Positions 34,438-44,424 of a stretch of DNA of 54,896 nucleotides are shown here, piece after piece. The DNA comes from an uncultured Solobacterium sp. GTDB taxonomy: Bacteria; Bacillota_I; Bacilli_A; Erysipelotrichales; Erysipelotrichaceae. Each line of letters begins with the position of its first letter. Position 1 is the first letter of the stretch. Under the pieces are notes generated by a model. It searched no databases and was not told the origin of the DNA. It was given only the letters and a program-made list of their open reading frames with translations. The stretch lies in the NCBI GenBank assembly GCA_900552125.1, contig URYK01000017.1:1-54896 (forward strand), written 5' to 3'. Position numbers and translations under genes: made by a program.

Positions 34438-36700
34438 ATAAAGTCCTGCTTAATAATTCTTCCTGAATATCAGGTGTCAGATTTACAAAGACTGCACTAT
34501 AGCCCGCTACACGTACAATCAGATCCGGATATTTTTCTGGATGTTTTTGTGCGTCTTCCAATACACCATGATCCACAACACTAACCATCAGCTGGCAGCC
34601 TCCATTTTCAAAATATATTTTAAACAAAGCTTTTACCTTTTCTTTATCTTCATGCATCATACGAGGAGTAAACTTCATATTCTGTACGCTTCCTCCATGA
34701 TATTTTGCATTAAAGCGTGTTAATGAATTCAACACAGCAGTAGGACCACTAACTGCTGCACCACCTTGTGGATTATTAGCTGGATTCATATAAACACCAC
34801 GATGTCTTCCATCAAGACTGGCATCTGTCTGATGTCCCCAATCTGTATTTGTCTGATTATTAGAAATTACAATTAGATAATAACCTAATCCTGCATCAAT
34901 CCCTCTTTGTCGTATTCCCTTTGCGACATACTCATAACAGCGATTAGCTAAATCATCACATTCTTTTTTATCATTTCCATATTTATCCTGTTTCCACAAT
35001 TCTTTTTGAATATGTTCATAGCCTTTAAAATCATGTAAAGCTGCTTCATTTACTTCTTCTAATGTAAATTTCTTTTCATCATATACAACTTTTTTAATCG
35101 CATATAAAGCATCACTGGCATTGATATTGCCATAAGTTTCATTTGTTCCACCTAGTATTTCTACCCCACCATCCAATAGAGCTTTTCCTCTATTCAGACA
35201 ATCATCCATTAAAATTGATGTAAACAAGAAACTTACTTCCTGATTCATAACTTCATATGAATGCTTCTGAGCGTTAATGCTTAAATCAAAATAATAATCC
35301 TGTACTCTTTCATACTGATTCATCAAATCTTCAAAAGTTGTTAATTCAGATAACGGTTTGCATTTTACTGGACCCGCTTTATATATATTATCCATTGGAT
35401 CCTTTCCTTCATTCATCGCAATTTGAAGGATCTTAAGCATATTCAATAATGTGTTTGGTGTTCCTACACTCTTACCTTGAATTACATATTCACCACAGCC
35501 AAATGGCACATATTGTTCAGCAGCTTCTCTTGATACACGCATAGCATATTGGACAGCAGGTACATTTACATCATCATTATATAATGTTGGATAAGTTGCA
35601 CCTGATGCGATACATTCATAAGCCATATCAAGAATATCTTTTGGTGTAGTTGAATCAAAGCGAAGTGTAAACTGCGGTTCAACATATCGAGTATCTTTAC
35701 AGACACGAAGACAGATACGTGTAAATAAATCACAGGCTTCTACATTTTTTCTTCCTTTTCCCCCAACAATAATACGCCCATTAACTGTAGTTCTACGATT
35801 TTCAATCATTTTCCATAAGGACTTAATGTAGAGATAAGCAGTTTCTTCATCTAATCTTCCCTCATCGATGTCTTTCTTTAAATATGGGCCTAAAACAATA
35901 TCCATGCGACCATAGTTTATACATCCTGCACATAAAGCATATAGCCAGAATAACTGTAGTGCCTGGTGGAATGTTTGTGGTTTATTATCCGCTATATAAA
36001 GCAGATCTTCTTTCATTAAATCTAATTCTTTTCTACGTGTATCATTTGTAGTATTTTCATAAGCCTGCTCTACAAGTTCTACCTGTCTTAAAATTACTTT
36101 TTTAAACAATTCCATACAGCCAATTGATGCCTGAATAAAATCATTTTGTTTCAAAGATTTCATCATATCAATTAGACCATTTACCCCATAATACATTAAT
36201 TTATTATAGTCTAACATCATACCACTTAAACGAGCAGTAGCCATAAATGGATAGGCACAGTCAATAAAACGACCAGTAGTGTCTTCTGTTAGTATATCCT
36301 GACAATAAATTGCCTTTACATCATGATCCTGCCAATAGTCATATAATGCATCTACTCGTTTATGATCATTAGGATCATCTAACTGTTCTTTAAATGCTCT
36401 AAGTTTATGGAAAACACAATAATGTCCTACACCACCGATACTGGTAACACTTCCAAATCCAATAGGCAGAAAATCTAAACGACCTGCAAATAAATCCGTA
36501 TCTTCTATGCTACGAAACATGGTAGGATAAATAACTTTTAAACAATTCAATTCCCTTTGTGCTTTCGAAAGAGACTCACTATCTTTATGAGCCTTCGTGT
36601 ATGCTTCCATGATTTCTAACTGTTCCTTTGGTGTTTTTTCACATGGAATAGGCTTGGATACTTCGACATTCTGTACTCCATCAATATTGATTCTTGTCAT
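34430..36700 (-). CDS. Glycyl radical enzyme of unassigned substrate (not pyruvate formate-lyase)
   Basis: A 756-residue glycyl radical enzyme. The radical loop is RVAGYSAVF with Gly733. The active-site loop reads VPFGCGEY (Cys402, Glu404): a Cys-x-Glu pair as in dehydratases, lyases and decarboxylases of this superfamily, not the Cys-Cys of pyruvate formate-lyase. Known diol and choline enzymes have GCVE; GCGEY differs, so none of the characterised substrates can be assigned. It heads the operon with its activase, a DeoR regulator and NanE, suggesting a sugar-derived substrate. The promoter at 36731-36759 and a GTGAGGA site precede the ATG. Confidence 0.9.
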   Translation of the reverse strand: MTRINIDGVQNVEVSKPIPCEKTPKEQLEIMEAYTKAHKDSESLSKAQRELNCLKVIYPTMFRSIEDTDLFAGRLDFLPIGFGSVTSIGGVGHYCVFHKLRAFKEQLDDPNDHKRVDALYDYWQDHDVKAIYCQDILTEDTTGRFIDCAYPFMATARLSGMMLDYNKLMYYGVNGLIDMMKSLKQNDFIQASIGCMELFKKVILRQVELVEQAYENTTNDTRRKELDLMKEDLLYIADNKPQTFHQALQLFWLYALCAGCINYGRMDIVLGPYLKKDIDEGRLDEETAYLYIKSLWKMIENRRTTVNGRIIVGGKGRKNVEACDLFTRICLRVCKDTRYVEPQFTLRFDSTTPKDILDMAYECIASGATYPTLYNDDVNVPAVQYAMRVSREAAEQYVPFGCGEYVIQGKSVGTPNTLLNMLKILQIAMNEGKDPMDNIYKAGPVKCKPLSELTTFEDLMNQYERVQDYYFDLSINAQKHSYEVMNQEVSFLFTSILMDDCLNRGKALLDGGVEILGGTNETYGNINASDALYAIKKVVYDEKKFTLEEVNEAALHDFKGYEHIQKELWKQDKYGNDKKECDDLANRCYEYVAKGIRQRGIDAGLGYYLIVISNNQTNTDWGHQTDASLDGRHRGVYMNPANNPQGGAAVSGPTAVLNSLTRFNAKYHGGSVQNMKFTPRMMHEDKEKVKALFKIYFENGGCQLMVSVVDHGVLEDAQKHPEKYPDLIVRVAGYSAVFVNLTPDIQEELLSRTLYD

Positions 36701-36730
36701 GCATATTCCTCACTTTCTCTTGGTAATTTT

Positions 36731-36759
36731 ACTATAGCATAAGAATTGATAATTTCCAA
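36731..36759 (-). promoter_or_regulatory. Promoter of the glycyl radical enzyme operon
   Basis: On the minus strand TTGGAA (36759-36754) and TATAGT (36736-36731) are 17 nt apart, about 30 nt upstream of the start codon. Confidence 0.65.
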
Positions 36760-36801
36760 TCATTTTTATTCATAATTGTTCAAATTGGTGCATTTTTAAT
36801 A

Positions 36802-36846
36802 AAAAAATCGTATCATTCCTGATAATAGAAATCACACGATTTTTAT
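36802..36846 (-). terminator. Terminator after sir2
   Basis: Minus-strand AAAAATCGT and ACGATTTTT arms close a loop of about 25 nt and are followed by a T run, downstream of the sir2 stop. Confidence 0.6.
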
Positions 36847-36874
36847 ACTATTCACATTTATATACAATCAATTA

Positions 36875-37597
36875 TCATAAAACTACTTCTTTTAATACTT
36901 TACCAATTGCATCATGAATCACAATATCTGCTTTATGATCCATTGCAGTTTCTTCCTTATTGATAAGAACTAGTTTTTTACCATGAAAATACTGAAGCAG
37001 TCCTGCTGCCGGATAAACAACTAGACTTGTTCCACCAACGATCAACACCTCTGCTTGTGCTATATACGAAATAGATTTTTCCATGACATGATAATCTAAG
37101 CTTTCTCCATATAAAACTACATCAGGCTTGATAATGCCATTGCATTTTGGACAATGAGGCACCCCATCTCTTTGTTTCAGCATATCTTCTAATGTATAAT
37201 GCGCATGACATCTTTGACAAGTATTGCGATGAATACTGCCATGAAGCTCCAATACTTCTTTACTTCCTGCTTTTTGATGTAAACCATCAATATTTTGCGT
37301 AATAACCGCTTTTAATTTACCCATATCTTCTAATTTGGCTAGTGCAATGTGTGCATCATTTGGCATTGCATTTTCATATACCATTTCATGAAAATAGAAA
37401 TCATAAAACTGATCACAGTGATCATAAAAGAAATCACTGCTAATCATTGTTTCAGCACGATATGGATAAGTTTTCTTACTATAAATTCCTGTTTGTGAAC
37501 GAAAGTCTGGAATATTACTTTCTGTACTTACTCCTGCACCACCAAAAAATACAATGTTATCGGATTCTTCTATGACTTGTTTTAAATCTTCATACAT
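36875..37597 (-). CDS. SIR2-family NAD-dependent protein deacylase
   Basis: A 240-residue sirtuin. FFGGAGVSTESNIPDFRS binds NAD, TQNIDGLHQKAGS holds the catalytic region with HGS following, and two cysteine pairs (CQRCHAHY and CPKCNG) form the zinc site. The ATG at 37597 is chosen with GAGGTGA upstream; an in-frame GTG 9 nt earlier lies in that site. It removes acyl groups from lysines. It follows sbcC after 11 nt and so belongs to the sbcD-sbcC-sir2 transcript. It looks like a housekeeping CobB/SrtN type rather than a defence sirtuin. Confidence 0.93.
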   Translation of the reverse strand: MYEDLKQVIEESDNIVFFGGAGVSTESNIPDFRSQTGIYSKKTYPYRAETMISSDFFYDHCDQFYDFYFHEMVYENAMPNDAHIALAKLEDMGKLKAVITQNIDGLHQKAGSKEVLELHGSIHRNTCQRCHAHYTLEDMLKQRDGVPHCPKCNGIIKPDVVLYGESLDYHVMEKSISYIAQAEVLIVGGTSLVVYPAAGLLQYFHGKKLVLINKEETAMDHKADIVIHDAIGKVLKEVVL

Positions 37598-37608
37598 AAC
37601 CTTCACCT

Positions 37609-40600
37609 CTATCTTCGTATACGAATCTGACTTCCTTCTCTACTCTTCTCTACTATGATACCAACTGGAATATTTTCTTTCAATAATTCTACGTGAGAAA
37701 TAATACCTATATAGCCTTTATGATGATTCATGATCTGTAATACAGCTAAAGCATCGGCAATACTATGTTCATCTAAAGAACCAAACCCTTCATCTATAAA
37801 CATAGTATCTAATTGGATGCCACCATTTCTAGCCTGTACAACACTGGATAAGGCTAAAGAAAGAGCTAATGAAACTAAGAATTTCTCTCCTCCGCTTAAG
37901 GATACAACATTTCGACTGCTACAGGTATAGGTATCATAGATTGAAAGCTCCAATCCATATTTCCTTGTTCTTCCGCTTGCTTCATCACTTCGATAGATTT
38001 GATATCGTCCATTATGAACCAGTTTCAATAATTGATTAGCCTGCTGAGTAATACTCGTCAGCATGATTCCTAAAACATAACGTTCAATCCCCATGCCTTG
38101 GTCTCCTCGCATCGCTTTCACAAAATGTGCCATTTCAACAAATGCCGGTTCTTTCACATCAAGCTCTTTCTGTATCGTTATCAAAGAAGATAAAATTTTC
38201 TCATATAAATCAATGTGACTTTGTGTATCGGCAATCTGTTTCTGCATTGTTTTTATATCATTTTCCAGTAATTGAATCTGCTGTGTCAATACTTGTATAT
38301 CCTGTGGTACAATTTGATCACAGGCCTTTCGTAACTCTTTTATCTGAATTGATAGCTGTTCTTTTTCCTGTTCAAACTGTTTTATTTTTTTCTCCTTATC
38401 TTCTATATCATTTAGAGAAAGACTAGACATTTCATCATTAGAAATATTTTGTTTTAAACAAATATTTTCCCAAATAGCACAAGCACCTTCCCATAATTTC
38501 TGTGCCTGTTTCTGTTCTTTCTCTGCATGTTCAAGATCTAACTTAGCTTTTTCATAAGAGATTGTTATATTCTGTAAAGTCTGTTCAAGTTTTAGACATT
38601 GTTGTTTTTCAATCTCTAATCTCTTATTTAACTTTTGTATATGGCTTTGCATATCATTCTGATGTAAGAAGTCTTTTGGCAGTGTACTGCGTAGTGATTG
38701 AATCTGCTGTTCCAATAATAATATTTGTGTCTGGGATGCTTGAACCTCTTGTTCTATCTGTTTCAATGCCGCTTCATCAGTCTGCTGCTTACTTTGAAGT
38801 TTGTTTCGTAGAGTAAGACAATGCTCTCTTTGCTTATTAAGCTCTTCATATTGTTTTTTCTGTTGATGTTTCTTATCATATTTTTCTTTTATAAACTCAT
38901 GCTGCAGAAGCCTTTGAATCTCAGTTTCATGTTCCTGTATATTGGTTTCATACATTTTTAATGAAACTTCTTCCTGATGAATCTGCTGTATGATTTTAGT
39001 ATATTCTTCTTTCAGCTGATCCAGTTCTTCCTGTTTATTCTGTAATGAAACAACATCCTGATATAACGTATTAGACGCCGCAAGGTTAGGGTGATGTGTA
39101 CTGCCACATACTGGGCAGGGTGTACCTTCTTTAAGCGTTGAAGCTAACTGTGCTGCACTGCTCTTTAAATAATTTCGTGTTTTATCATCTACTTCGATTT
39201 CTAAAGGTATGATTTCCTGCTGTTTTAATTTTTCTTCATCTTTAAATTTATTAAGTATCTTTAGTTTCTCATTTCTTTTATTTTGTAAACTAATTCGCTG
39301 CTCTTCATGATAGAAAGCCTGCTCCCAATTGGTCTGATCCTTTAAATAATCCTGTAGCCTTAAAAGTGATTGTTCAATTTCTTCTTCCTGTTTACTAAGG
39401 TTTTGTTCCTGTAGTTTTTGATTTTCTAAAAGTTTCTGCTGAAGATAAAGCTGTTGTTGTAATTTATCTAACTGCAGACTTTGTACTTCTTTTGTTTTTA
39501 CTTCCTGTTGTAGTTTTTCATATTGTGGAAGTGTTTTTTCACATTCTGCAATTTCCTTCATTAAAGATTGTTCCTGCATACGGCTATTCTCTAATTGAGA
39601 TTTAAAATCAGCTTCCTTTTGTTTCTGCTGCTGCAGCTCATTTAACTTTTCTTTAGCCTCTTGCACTGCCAGAGAACGAGATTCATAAGCCTGTTTGTTT
39701 TGTGTAAACTGATTCCATTGCGGAAGAACCTGCTGTAGCTTTTTTTGTCGAGTAAGCTCAGCAAAGAGTTTATCCATAGAAGGCTGCTCCTGTATCAGTA
39801 TATTCCACTTCTGCATAAGACCATGTAATTGTTTTTCATTATCGATACGTGACTGCTGTCTTGTATATTCATTTTTTAACTGTTCAGCTTCTTTTTGTTT
39901 AAGATGAATTTTAGTTTCCAGCTCTAAAAGCTCGACTTTAGCCTTTTGTACCCATTCTTCAATTTCATTTTCATTTTCCATGCTAATGCCACTTAATAAA
40001 GCTTCTTTACGCTGTTTATAAGTATCTAGCTCTTCTTTAGCTTTCTTCATTCTTTCACTTAATGCATCATTGATTTTTTCCCAACGCTCCATTTGAAACA
40101 ATGTTCGTAGGATTTCCTGTTTTTCTTCACTTTTGCTTGTTAAAAGTCGTTCAAATTTTCCTTGTGGTAAAACCATAACCTGTACAAACTGATCGTGTGT
40201 TAGCCCAAGAAGTTCAATTGCTTTTTCCTCCACATTTTTAAGTTTTGGATTTTCAAAGAAAGGAATAAATTCATCTTGTATAACTTCACCGGCATCAACA
40301 CTCATTACAGCCGTCCATTCATTATTGCGTTTTTTGCGCATTTGAATTTTTCGTTTGAAGCGATATGTATGATTTCGTAATTGAAACTGAAATTCCACGA
40401 TAGTATCTTCCTGATTACTTGCAAAACGAGATCGCATGCTATAAAGATCCTCTCGTTGTCCACCACTGCTCTTTCCATAAAGTGCATATACCATTGCATC
40501 AAGCAGCATTGTTTTTCCGCTTCCAGTTTCTCCCTGAATTAAAAAAATAGGGGAAGTATCAAAAACATGAAAATCAATGAACTGTTCTTCAACATAAGGA

Positions 40601-40635
40601 CCAAAAGCTTTTATTCTTAACCATGCAGGCTTCAT
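37609..40635 (-). CDS. sbcC: Exonuclease subunit SbcC (SMC-like)
   Basis: A 1008-residue SMC-like ATPase that works with SbcD to cut hairpins and process DNA ends. Walker A GETGSGKT is at about 35-42. Long coiled coils rich in Gln, Glu and Lys flank a zinc hook CPVCGSTHHP near residue 506. The ABC signature SLSGGEKF lies near 910 and Walker B MFIDEGFGSLDE near 945. The start overlaps the sbcD stop by 4 nt. The coiled coil has very high glutamine content but remains uninterrupted. Confidence 0.95.
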   Translation of the reverse strand: MKPAWLRIKAFGPYVEEQFIDFHVFDTSPIFLIQGETGSGKTMLLDAMVYALYGKSSGGQREDLYSMRSRFASNQEDTIVEFQFQLRNHTYRFKRKIQMRKKRNNEWTAVMSVDAGEVIQDEFIPFFENPKLKNVEEKAIELLGLTHDQFVQVMVLPQGKFERLLTSKSEEKQEILRTLFQMERWEKINDALSERMKKAKEELDTYKQRKEALLSGISMENENEIEEWVQKAKVELLELETKIHLKQKEAEQLKNEYTRQQSRIDNEKQLHGLMQKWNILIQEQPSMDKLFAELTRQKKLQQVLPQWNQFTQNKQAYESRSLAVQEAKEKLNELQQQKQKEADFKSQLENSRMQEQSLMKEIAECEKTLPQYEKLQQEVKTKEVQSLQLDKLQQQLYLQQKLLENQKLQEQNLSKQEEEIEQSLLRLQDYLKDQTNWEQAFYHEEQRISLQNKRNEKLKILNKFKDEEKLKQQEIIPLEIEVDDKTRNYLKSSAAQLASTLKEGTPCPVCGSTHHPNLAASNTLYQDVVSLQNKQEELDQLKEEYTKIIQQIHQEEVSLKMYETNIQEHETEIQRLLQHEFIKEKYDKKHQQKKQYEELNKQREHCLTLRNKLQSKQQTDEAALKQIEQEVQASQTQILLLEQQIQSLRSTLPKDFLHQNDMQSHIQKLNKRLEIEKQQCLKLEQTLQNITISYEKAKLDLEHAEKEQKQAQKLWEGACAIWENICLKQNISNDEMSSLSLNDIEDKEKKIKQFEQEKEQLSIQIKELRKACDQIVPQDIQVLTQQIQLLENDIKTMQKQIADTQSHIDLYEKILSSLITIQKELDVKEPAFVEMAHFVKAMRGDQGMGIERYVLGIMLTSITQQANQLLKLVHNGRYQIYRSDEASGRTRKYGLELSIYDTYTCSSRNVVSLSGGEKFLVSLALSLALSSVVQARNGGIQLDTMFIDEGFGSLDEHSIADALAVLQIMNHHKGYIGIISHVELLKENIPVGIIVEKSREGSQIRIRR

Positions 40636-41744
40636 ACCCCCACCTCCTCTTGAATTTCCTTAAATAAAGAAAGAGCTGTATCACTGATTTCTTCATTATA
40701 GTAATCTTTAAAAAATTGTTTAACTAAATCAATATCTGAAATTGTTTCTAAATCTTTTATATCAATTGTAATATTACTATCCTCCTGATGCAGTACTTTG
40801 CCACTTAAATGAAGTAGATTTGGATAGCCTTGTCGAAAGTATTCCATCATTTCAAAAGAAACAGGAAAATCTTCAACTTCAATTTTTACATATGCTTTTT
40901 CATCTGCTGCTTCCATCTTCATACTTTCTTTCAGTTCTTCATATTTTCCCTTTTTCACAATCAGATGATGTAAAGGTTCCATATCTCTCTCATATACAGC
41001 ATCCGTTTCACTATCATAAATCAATACACCTTTTTTCATATTTGCTTCTGAAAATGAATATGGCAGAGGAGAACCGCTATACCAGACATGATTTCCTGCA
41101 TATTGTCTTCGGTGCAGATGTCCCATAGCTACATAAGAAAAACCATCAAACACCTTAGAAGAAACTAAATCACTTCCTCCTACATTCGCAAAGCGATCAC
41201 TTTCGCATACACTTGCATCTGCCAAAAATGTATGCGCAATGCCTATTAGATGTTTAGAATGATCTGCGTGTGCTAATATATCATTACATATACATGTAAA
41301 GGCTTCTTCTTGCGTTTTTACATCTATATCATAAGCTTTTCGAACCTGTTCCAAATGAAAATATGGAATCGGATAAAAAATACAATCATCTATTTCAATA
41401 CCTTTAACTTTTTCTGTCAGGCTCCCTACAACATATAATCCCATGCCACTTAACAACCCTGACAAAACAGAAAGACGAGTTGCGGAATCATGATTTCCGG
41501 CAATTACAATTACTTTCTTTTTTAACTCTATACATAGCATCTGCATAATTTCATCATATAAAGCAATTGCTTCTTTTGTAGCTAAGCTTGTATCGTATAC
41601 ATCCCCAGCAACAATAACAACATCAATGTTCTCTTCTAGTACAATCTCTTTTAATTGTTTCATAAAGAAGTGTTGATCTTCTATTAATGATAATTTATGG
41701 AAATCTATTCCTAAATGCCAATCCGCAGTATGTAAAATTCGCAT
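40632..41744 (-). CDS. sbcD: Exonuclease subunit SbcD
   Basis: A 370-residue Mre11-type nuclease. The calcineurin-like phosphodiesterase motifs are in order: HTADWHLG, VIVAGDVYD, VIAGNHDSATR, IGIAHTF and AMGHLHRRQ. A C-terminal capping region follows. AGGAGG precedes the ATG. It forms the SbcCD complex with the overlapping downstream gene. The terminator at 41769 lies only about 25 nt upstream, so its promoter must overlap that region or transcription reads through from the upstream gene. Confidence 0.94.
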   Translation of the reverse strand: MRILHTADWHLGIDFHKLSLIEDQHFFMKQLKEIVLEENIDVVIVAGDVYDTSLATKEAIALYDEIMQMLCIELKKKVIVIAGNHDSATRLSVLSGLLSGMGLYVVGSLTEKVKGIEIDDCIFYPIPYFHLEQVRKAYDIDVKTQEEAFTCICNDILAHADHSKHLIGIAHTFLADASVCESDRFANVGGSDLVSSKVFDGFSYVAMGHLHRRQYAGNHVWYSGSPLPYSFSEANMKKGVLIYDSETDAVYERDMEPLHHLIVKKGKYEELKESMKMEAADEKAYVKIEVEDFPVSFEMMEYFRQGYPNLLHLSGKVLHQEDSNITIDIKDLETISDIDLVKQFFKDYYNEEISDTALSLFKEIQEEVGV

Positions 41745-41768
41745 AAATCCTCCTAACTTAACTAAAAT

Positions 41769-41790
41769 AGGACAGAATTTTCTGTCCTAC
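41769..41790 (-). terminator. Terminator between the unknown membrane protein and sbcD
   Basis: On the minus strand AGGACAGA and TCTGTCCT form an 8-bp stem with a 4-nt loop, followed by ATTTTAG; it starts in the stop codon of the upstream gene. The T run is short, so read-through is plausible. Confidence 0.6.
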
Positions 41791-42569
41791 TCTTCACTCT
41801 CTTGTGTCGGTACACCTTTTTCAGCTTCAAAATCTCTACTATACTGAATATCCTTAAATGACCACCGCACTCCAAATGTCTGATACGTCACTGGATTCTC
41901 TGACCAAACTATACGATAAGATGTTTCCGCATATACGCTTCCATCTCTTGTAGACCGTTTAGTATCAATATATTCAATCTTACTGGTAGAGACACTAGCA
42001 TCCGTAATAAAGATACTAGGCACATCAACCGGATTACTTTCATCGTACTGATAACGCAATGTTAAAATAGTTGAATTATTCTCTTGTTTTACACTTTGTT
42101 CCGTATCTACAACATAATTCACAAAGACAGTCGAAGTTTTTTCGACAGTTTCACCATTTGCTAAATTCAATACTAATTTTACAGTGTTATTACCGGTTGG
42201 ATAATGGTATGCATCTTTTGCAATCTGATAAGAACTATAGGAAGATACATTATCTACTAACGTATCGTTCACATACAAATAAGTACTGACTACATCAGAT
42301 TCATGTTCCTCATAAGTCCAAGATACATTGATATAACGTAATGTTTTATTATACTCAGTTTCTAATGAAGTAATCTCTGCAGTTTTAGGTTCTTCTTTTT
42401 CTTCCACAGGATTTTCTGTAATGTTACCATTTTCTATAGGAGTATCTGTATTTGCATTCACAAACATATACAAAGATAAAGCAATAATAATCAAAACGAT
42501 AAACGTTAATAAGAAAATGAAAAAGCCATTCTTTTTCAAATATGTTTTAGCATTCTTCATATATATCAT
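41787..42569 (-). CDS. Unknown membrane-anchored extracytoplasmic protein
   Basis: A 260-residue protein with a basic N-terminus, one membrane helix (about 13-34), an acidic/proline linker (about 38-60) and a beta-rich extracytoplasmic region of about 190 residues. The pattern suggests two Ig-like or fibronectin-like sandwiches (NVSWTYEEHESDVVSTYLYVN; TILTLRYQYDESNPVDVPSIF), but no known domain is recognised. A hairpin (TTACTGA/TCAGTAA) lies between the AGGAGG Shine-Dalgarno and the start codon. A second ATG 9 nt in is an alternative start. The terminator overlaps the stop codon. Confidence 0.75.
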   Translation of the reverse strand: MIYMKNAKTYLKKNGFFIFLLTFIVLIIIALSLYMFVNANTDTPIENGNITENPVEEKEEPKTAEITSLETEYNKTLRYINVSWTYEEHESDVVSTYLYVNDTLVDNVSSYSSYQIAKDAYHYPTGNNTVKLVLNLANGETVEKTSTVFVNYVVDTEQSVKQENNSTILTLRYQYDESNPVDVPSIFITDASVSTSKIEYIDTKRSTRDGSVYAETSYRIVWSENPVTYQTFGVRWSFKDIQYSRDFEAEKGVPTQESEE

Positions 42570-42739
42570 TACTGAAAATTAACTCAGTAACTTCCTCCTT
42601 TCTGAATAGATAAAATATTACATTTGATATTATTTAACTTATATATCTTAACCTATTATATATCTCTATATCCTTTATTATACTGTTTTATTATTCAGAA
42701 TACAATCATTAAATTATATACAGATATTCTGACTAAATG

Positions 42740-42775
42740 AAAAAAGGTCATATCTAACATCATGTTAAATATAAC
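42740..42775 (-). terminator. Terminator after metQ
   Basis: On the minus strand GGTTATATTTAACAT and ATGTTAGATATGACC form a long stem with one or two mismatches, followed by six T residues, closing the metNIQ operon. Confidence 0.8.
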
Positions 42776-42788
42776 CTGATTATTTTTA

Positions 42789-43613
42789 TTAGTTAGCTGG
42801 TACTAGAGGAACAACAATACCATCATAGCTTTCTTCGATAAAGTTTTTTACATCTTCCGTATTCAATGCTTCTACTAAATCTTTGATTTTCTGATCATCT
42901 TTATGTTCAGTCTGTACAGCAATTACATTTGGATATGTTTTTGCAGATTCACTATTAGCATCTTCAGAAACAAGTAATTTATCACTGATTTTAGCATTCA
43001 ATGCATTATTTCCATTTACTATTGCATAATCAACATCATCAATCGCAATTGCACATTGTTCTGCAACTAATTCTGTAATTTCAACATCAACATTGTATTT
43101 TTCAATATCCTGAACTGTTGCGAATACACCTACTCCTTCTTTTAGAGTAATAATTCCATTATCTTCTAGTAATTTCAAAGCACGACCACCATTAGTTGTA
43201 TCATTTGGAATAGAAATAACATCTCCATCTTTTACTTCTAACTTATCATGTTTAGTAGAATAAATTCCTAATGGTTCAAAATGAACATCTAAAACACTAG
43301 TAAGTTTATCGCTTACGCCAGCTTTTTCAGCCCATTCATCTAAGTAAGGCTGATGCTGGAAAAAGTTCGCATCCAATTCACCATCAACCAATGCCTGATT
43401 TGGTTTATTGTAATCTGTGAATTCTGTTATTTCAACTGTATATCCTTTTTCTTCAAGGATTGGCTGAATGTGACGAATGATTTCTGCATGTGGAGTAACA
43501 CTTGCTCCAATTCTCAATGTTTTATCTTCCGTATCAGAGCCTCCTCCACTTGATCCACAACCTGCTAATAAAGCTACGGTACATAAACTAACTGCTAATT
43601 TTTTTAATTTCAT
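42789..43613 (-). CDS. metQ: Methionine ABC transporter substrate-binding lipoprotein
   Basis: A 274-residue NlpA/MetQ lipoprotein with lipobox LLAGC. LRIGASVTPHAEIIRHIQP, ANFFQHQPYLDEW and ISIPNDTTNGGRALKLLE are family signatures. It captures L- and possibly D-methionine outside the cell and delivers it to MetI. It is the last gene of a T-box-controlled metN-metI-metQ operon, 130 nt after metI. The NPNDP-type segment follows the usual pattern. Confidence 0.95.
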   Translation of the reverse strand: MKLKKLAVSLCTVALLAGCGSSGGGSDTEDKTLRIGASVTPHAEIIRHIQPILEEKGYTVEITEFTDYNKPNQALVDGELDANFFQHQPYLDEWAEKAGVSDKLTSVLDVHFEPLGIYSTKHDKLEVKDGDVISIPNDTTNGGRALKLLEDNGIITLKEGVGVFATVQDIEKYNVDVEITELVAEQCAIAIDDVDYAIVNGNNALNAKISDKLLVSEDANSESAKTYPNVIAVQTEHKDDQKIKDLVEALNTEDVKNFIEESYDGIVVPLVPAN

Positions 43614-43743
43614 AATCTTTTCCCTCTTCTTTCTTTTGTCATTTTATTATTTTCTTAACCTATATCTGCTTAACATTTATCAGCTACACATTCGGCAGAT
43701 ACGGCAATGCTGTTTTAAATGCAACATGCTGTTCCTCCCATCT

Positions 43744-44424
43744 TTAATGTGTCGTTTTACGAATCAATATATTTCCGATTCCCTGAATAATAGATGTGAT
43801 TAATAGTAAAATAATTACACTTACATAAATAACATCAAATTGGAATCCATTATAGCCATAACGGATACAGAAGTCTCCAAGACCACCGCCTCCAACAGCT
43901 CCTACCATGGCAATATATCCAATCAAGGTGATTAAAGTAATCGTCATAGCACGAATGATTCCAGGTATACTTTCTCTTAAATACACACGGAATATGATTT
44001 CTACAGGAGAACATCCCATTGCCTGACTCGCTTCAATTAACCCCTGATCTACTTCTGATAAAGCACTTTCAATTTGTCTAGCAACAAAAGGTACAGAACC
44101 AACAATTAATGGAAATATAGCACCACGAATACCAATGGATGTTCCAACGATTGCTCTTGTAACCTGTGTAAGTGCAAATATTAGAATAATAAATGGAATT
44201 GAGCGAAGAAAATCAATAACTTTTCCTAATATAAAATTGACTGTTCGATTTTCAAGAATCGCATCTCTTTTCGTCACTACCATAATCACGCCAAATATTG
44301 TCCCAAAGAATAATGATACAATACCTACAACTCCTAACATGATAAATGTTTCTATAACGGCTGTCCAGAAGGCAGGCAATTTATTCATGATATTTGGAAT
44401 GATATTATTTAGAAATTCTAGCAT
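43744..44424 (-). CDS. metI: Methionine ABC transporter permease
   Basis: A 226-residue permease with five membrane helices. The EAA-type coupling loop reads EASQAMGCSPVEIIFRVYLRE... and contacts MetN. The segment IPFIILIFALTQVTRAIVGTSIG is typical of MetI. It starts 7 nt inside the end of metN, so translation is coupled. The 130-nt gap to metQ contains a partial hairpin but no terminator. Confidence 0.95.
   Translation of the reverse strand: MLEFLNNIIPNIMNKLPAFWTAVIETFIMLGVVGIVSLFFGTIFGVIMVVTKRDAILENRTVNFILGKVIDFLRSIPFIILIFALTQVTRAIVGTSIGIRGAIFPLIVGSVPFVARQIESALSEVDQGLIEASQAMGCSPVEIIFRVYLRESIPGIIRAMTITLITLIGYIAMVGAVGGGGLGDFCIRYGYNGFQFDVIYVSVIILLLITSIIQGIGNILIRKTTH

Noticed and set aside
36875..41744. 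sbcD-sbcC-sir2 as a defence system
   Set aside because: All three look like standard housekeeping proteins; the sirtuin has the zinc-binding deacylase form and no effector domain is fused.
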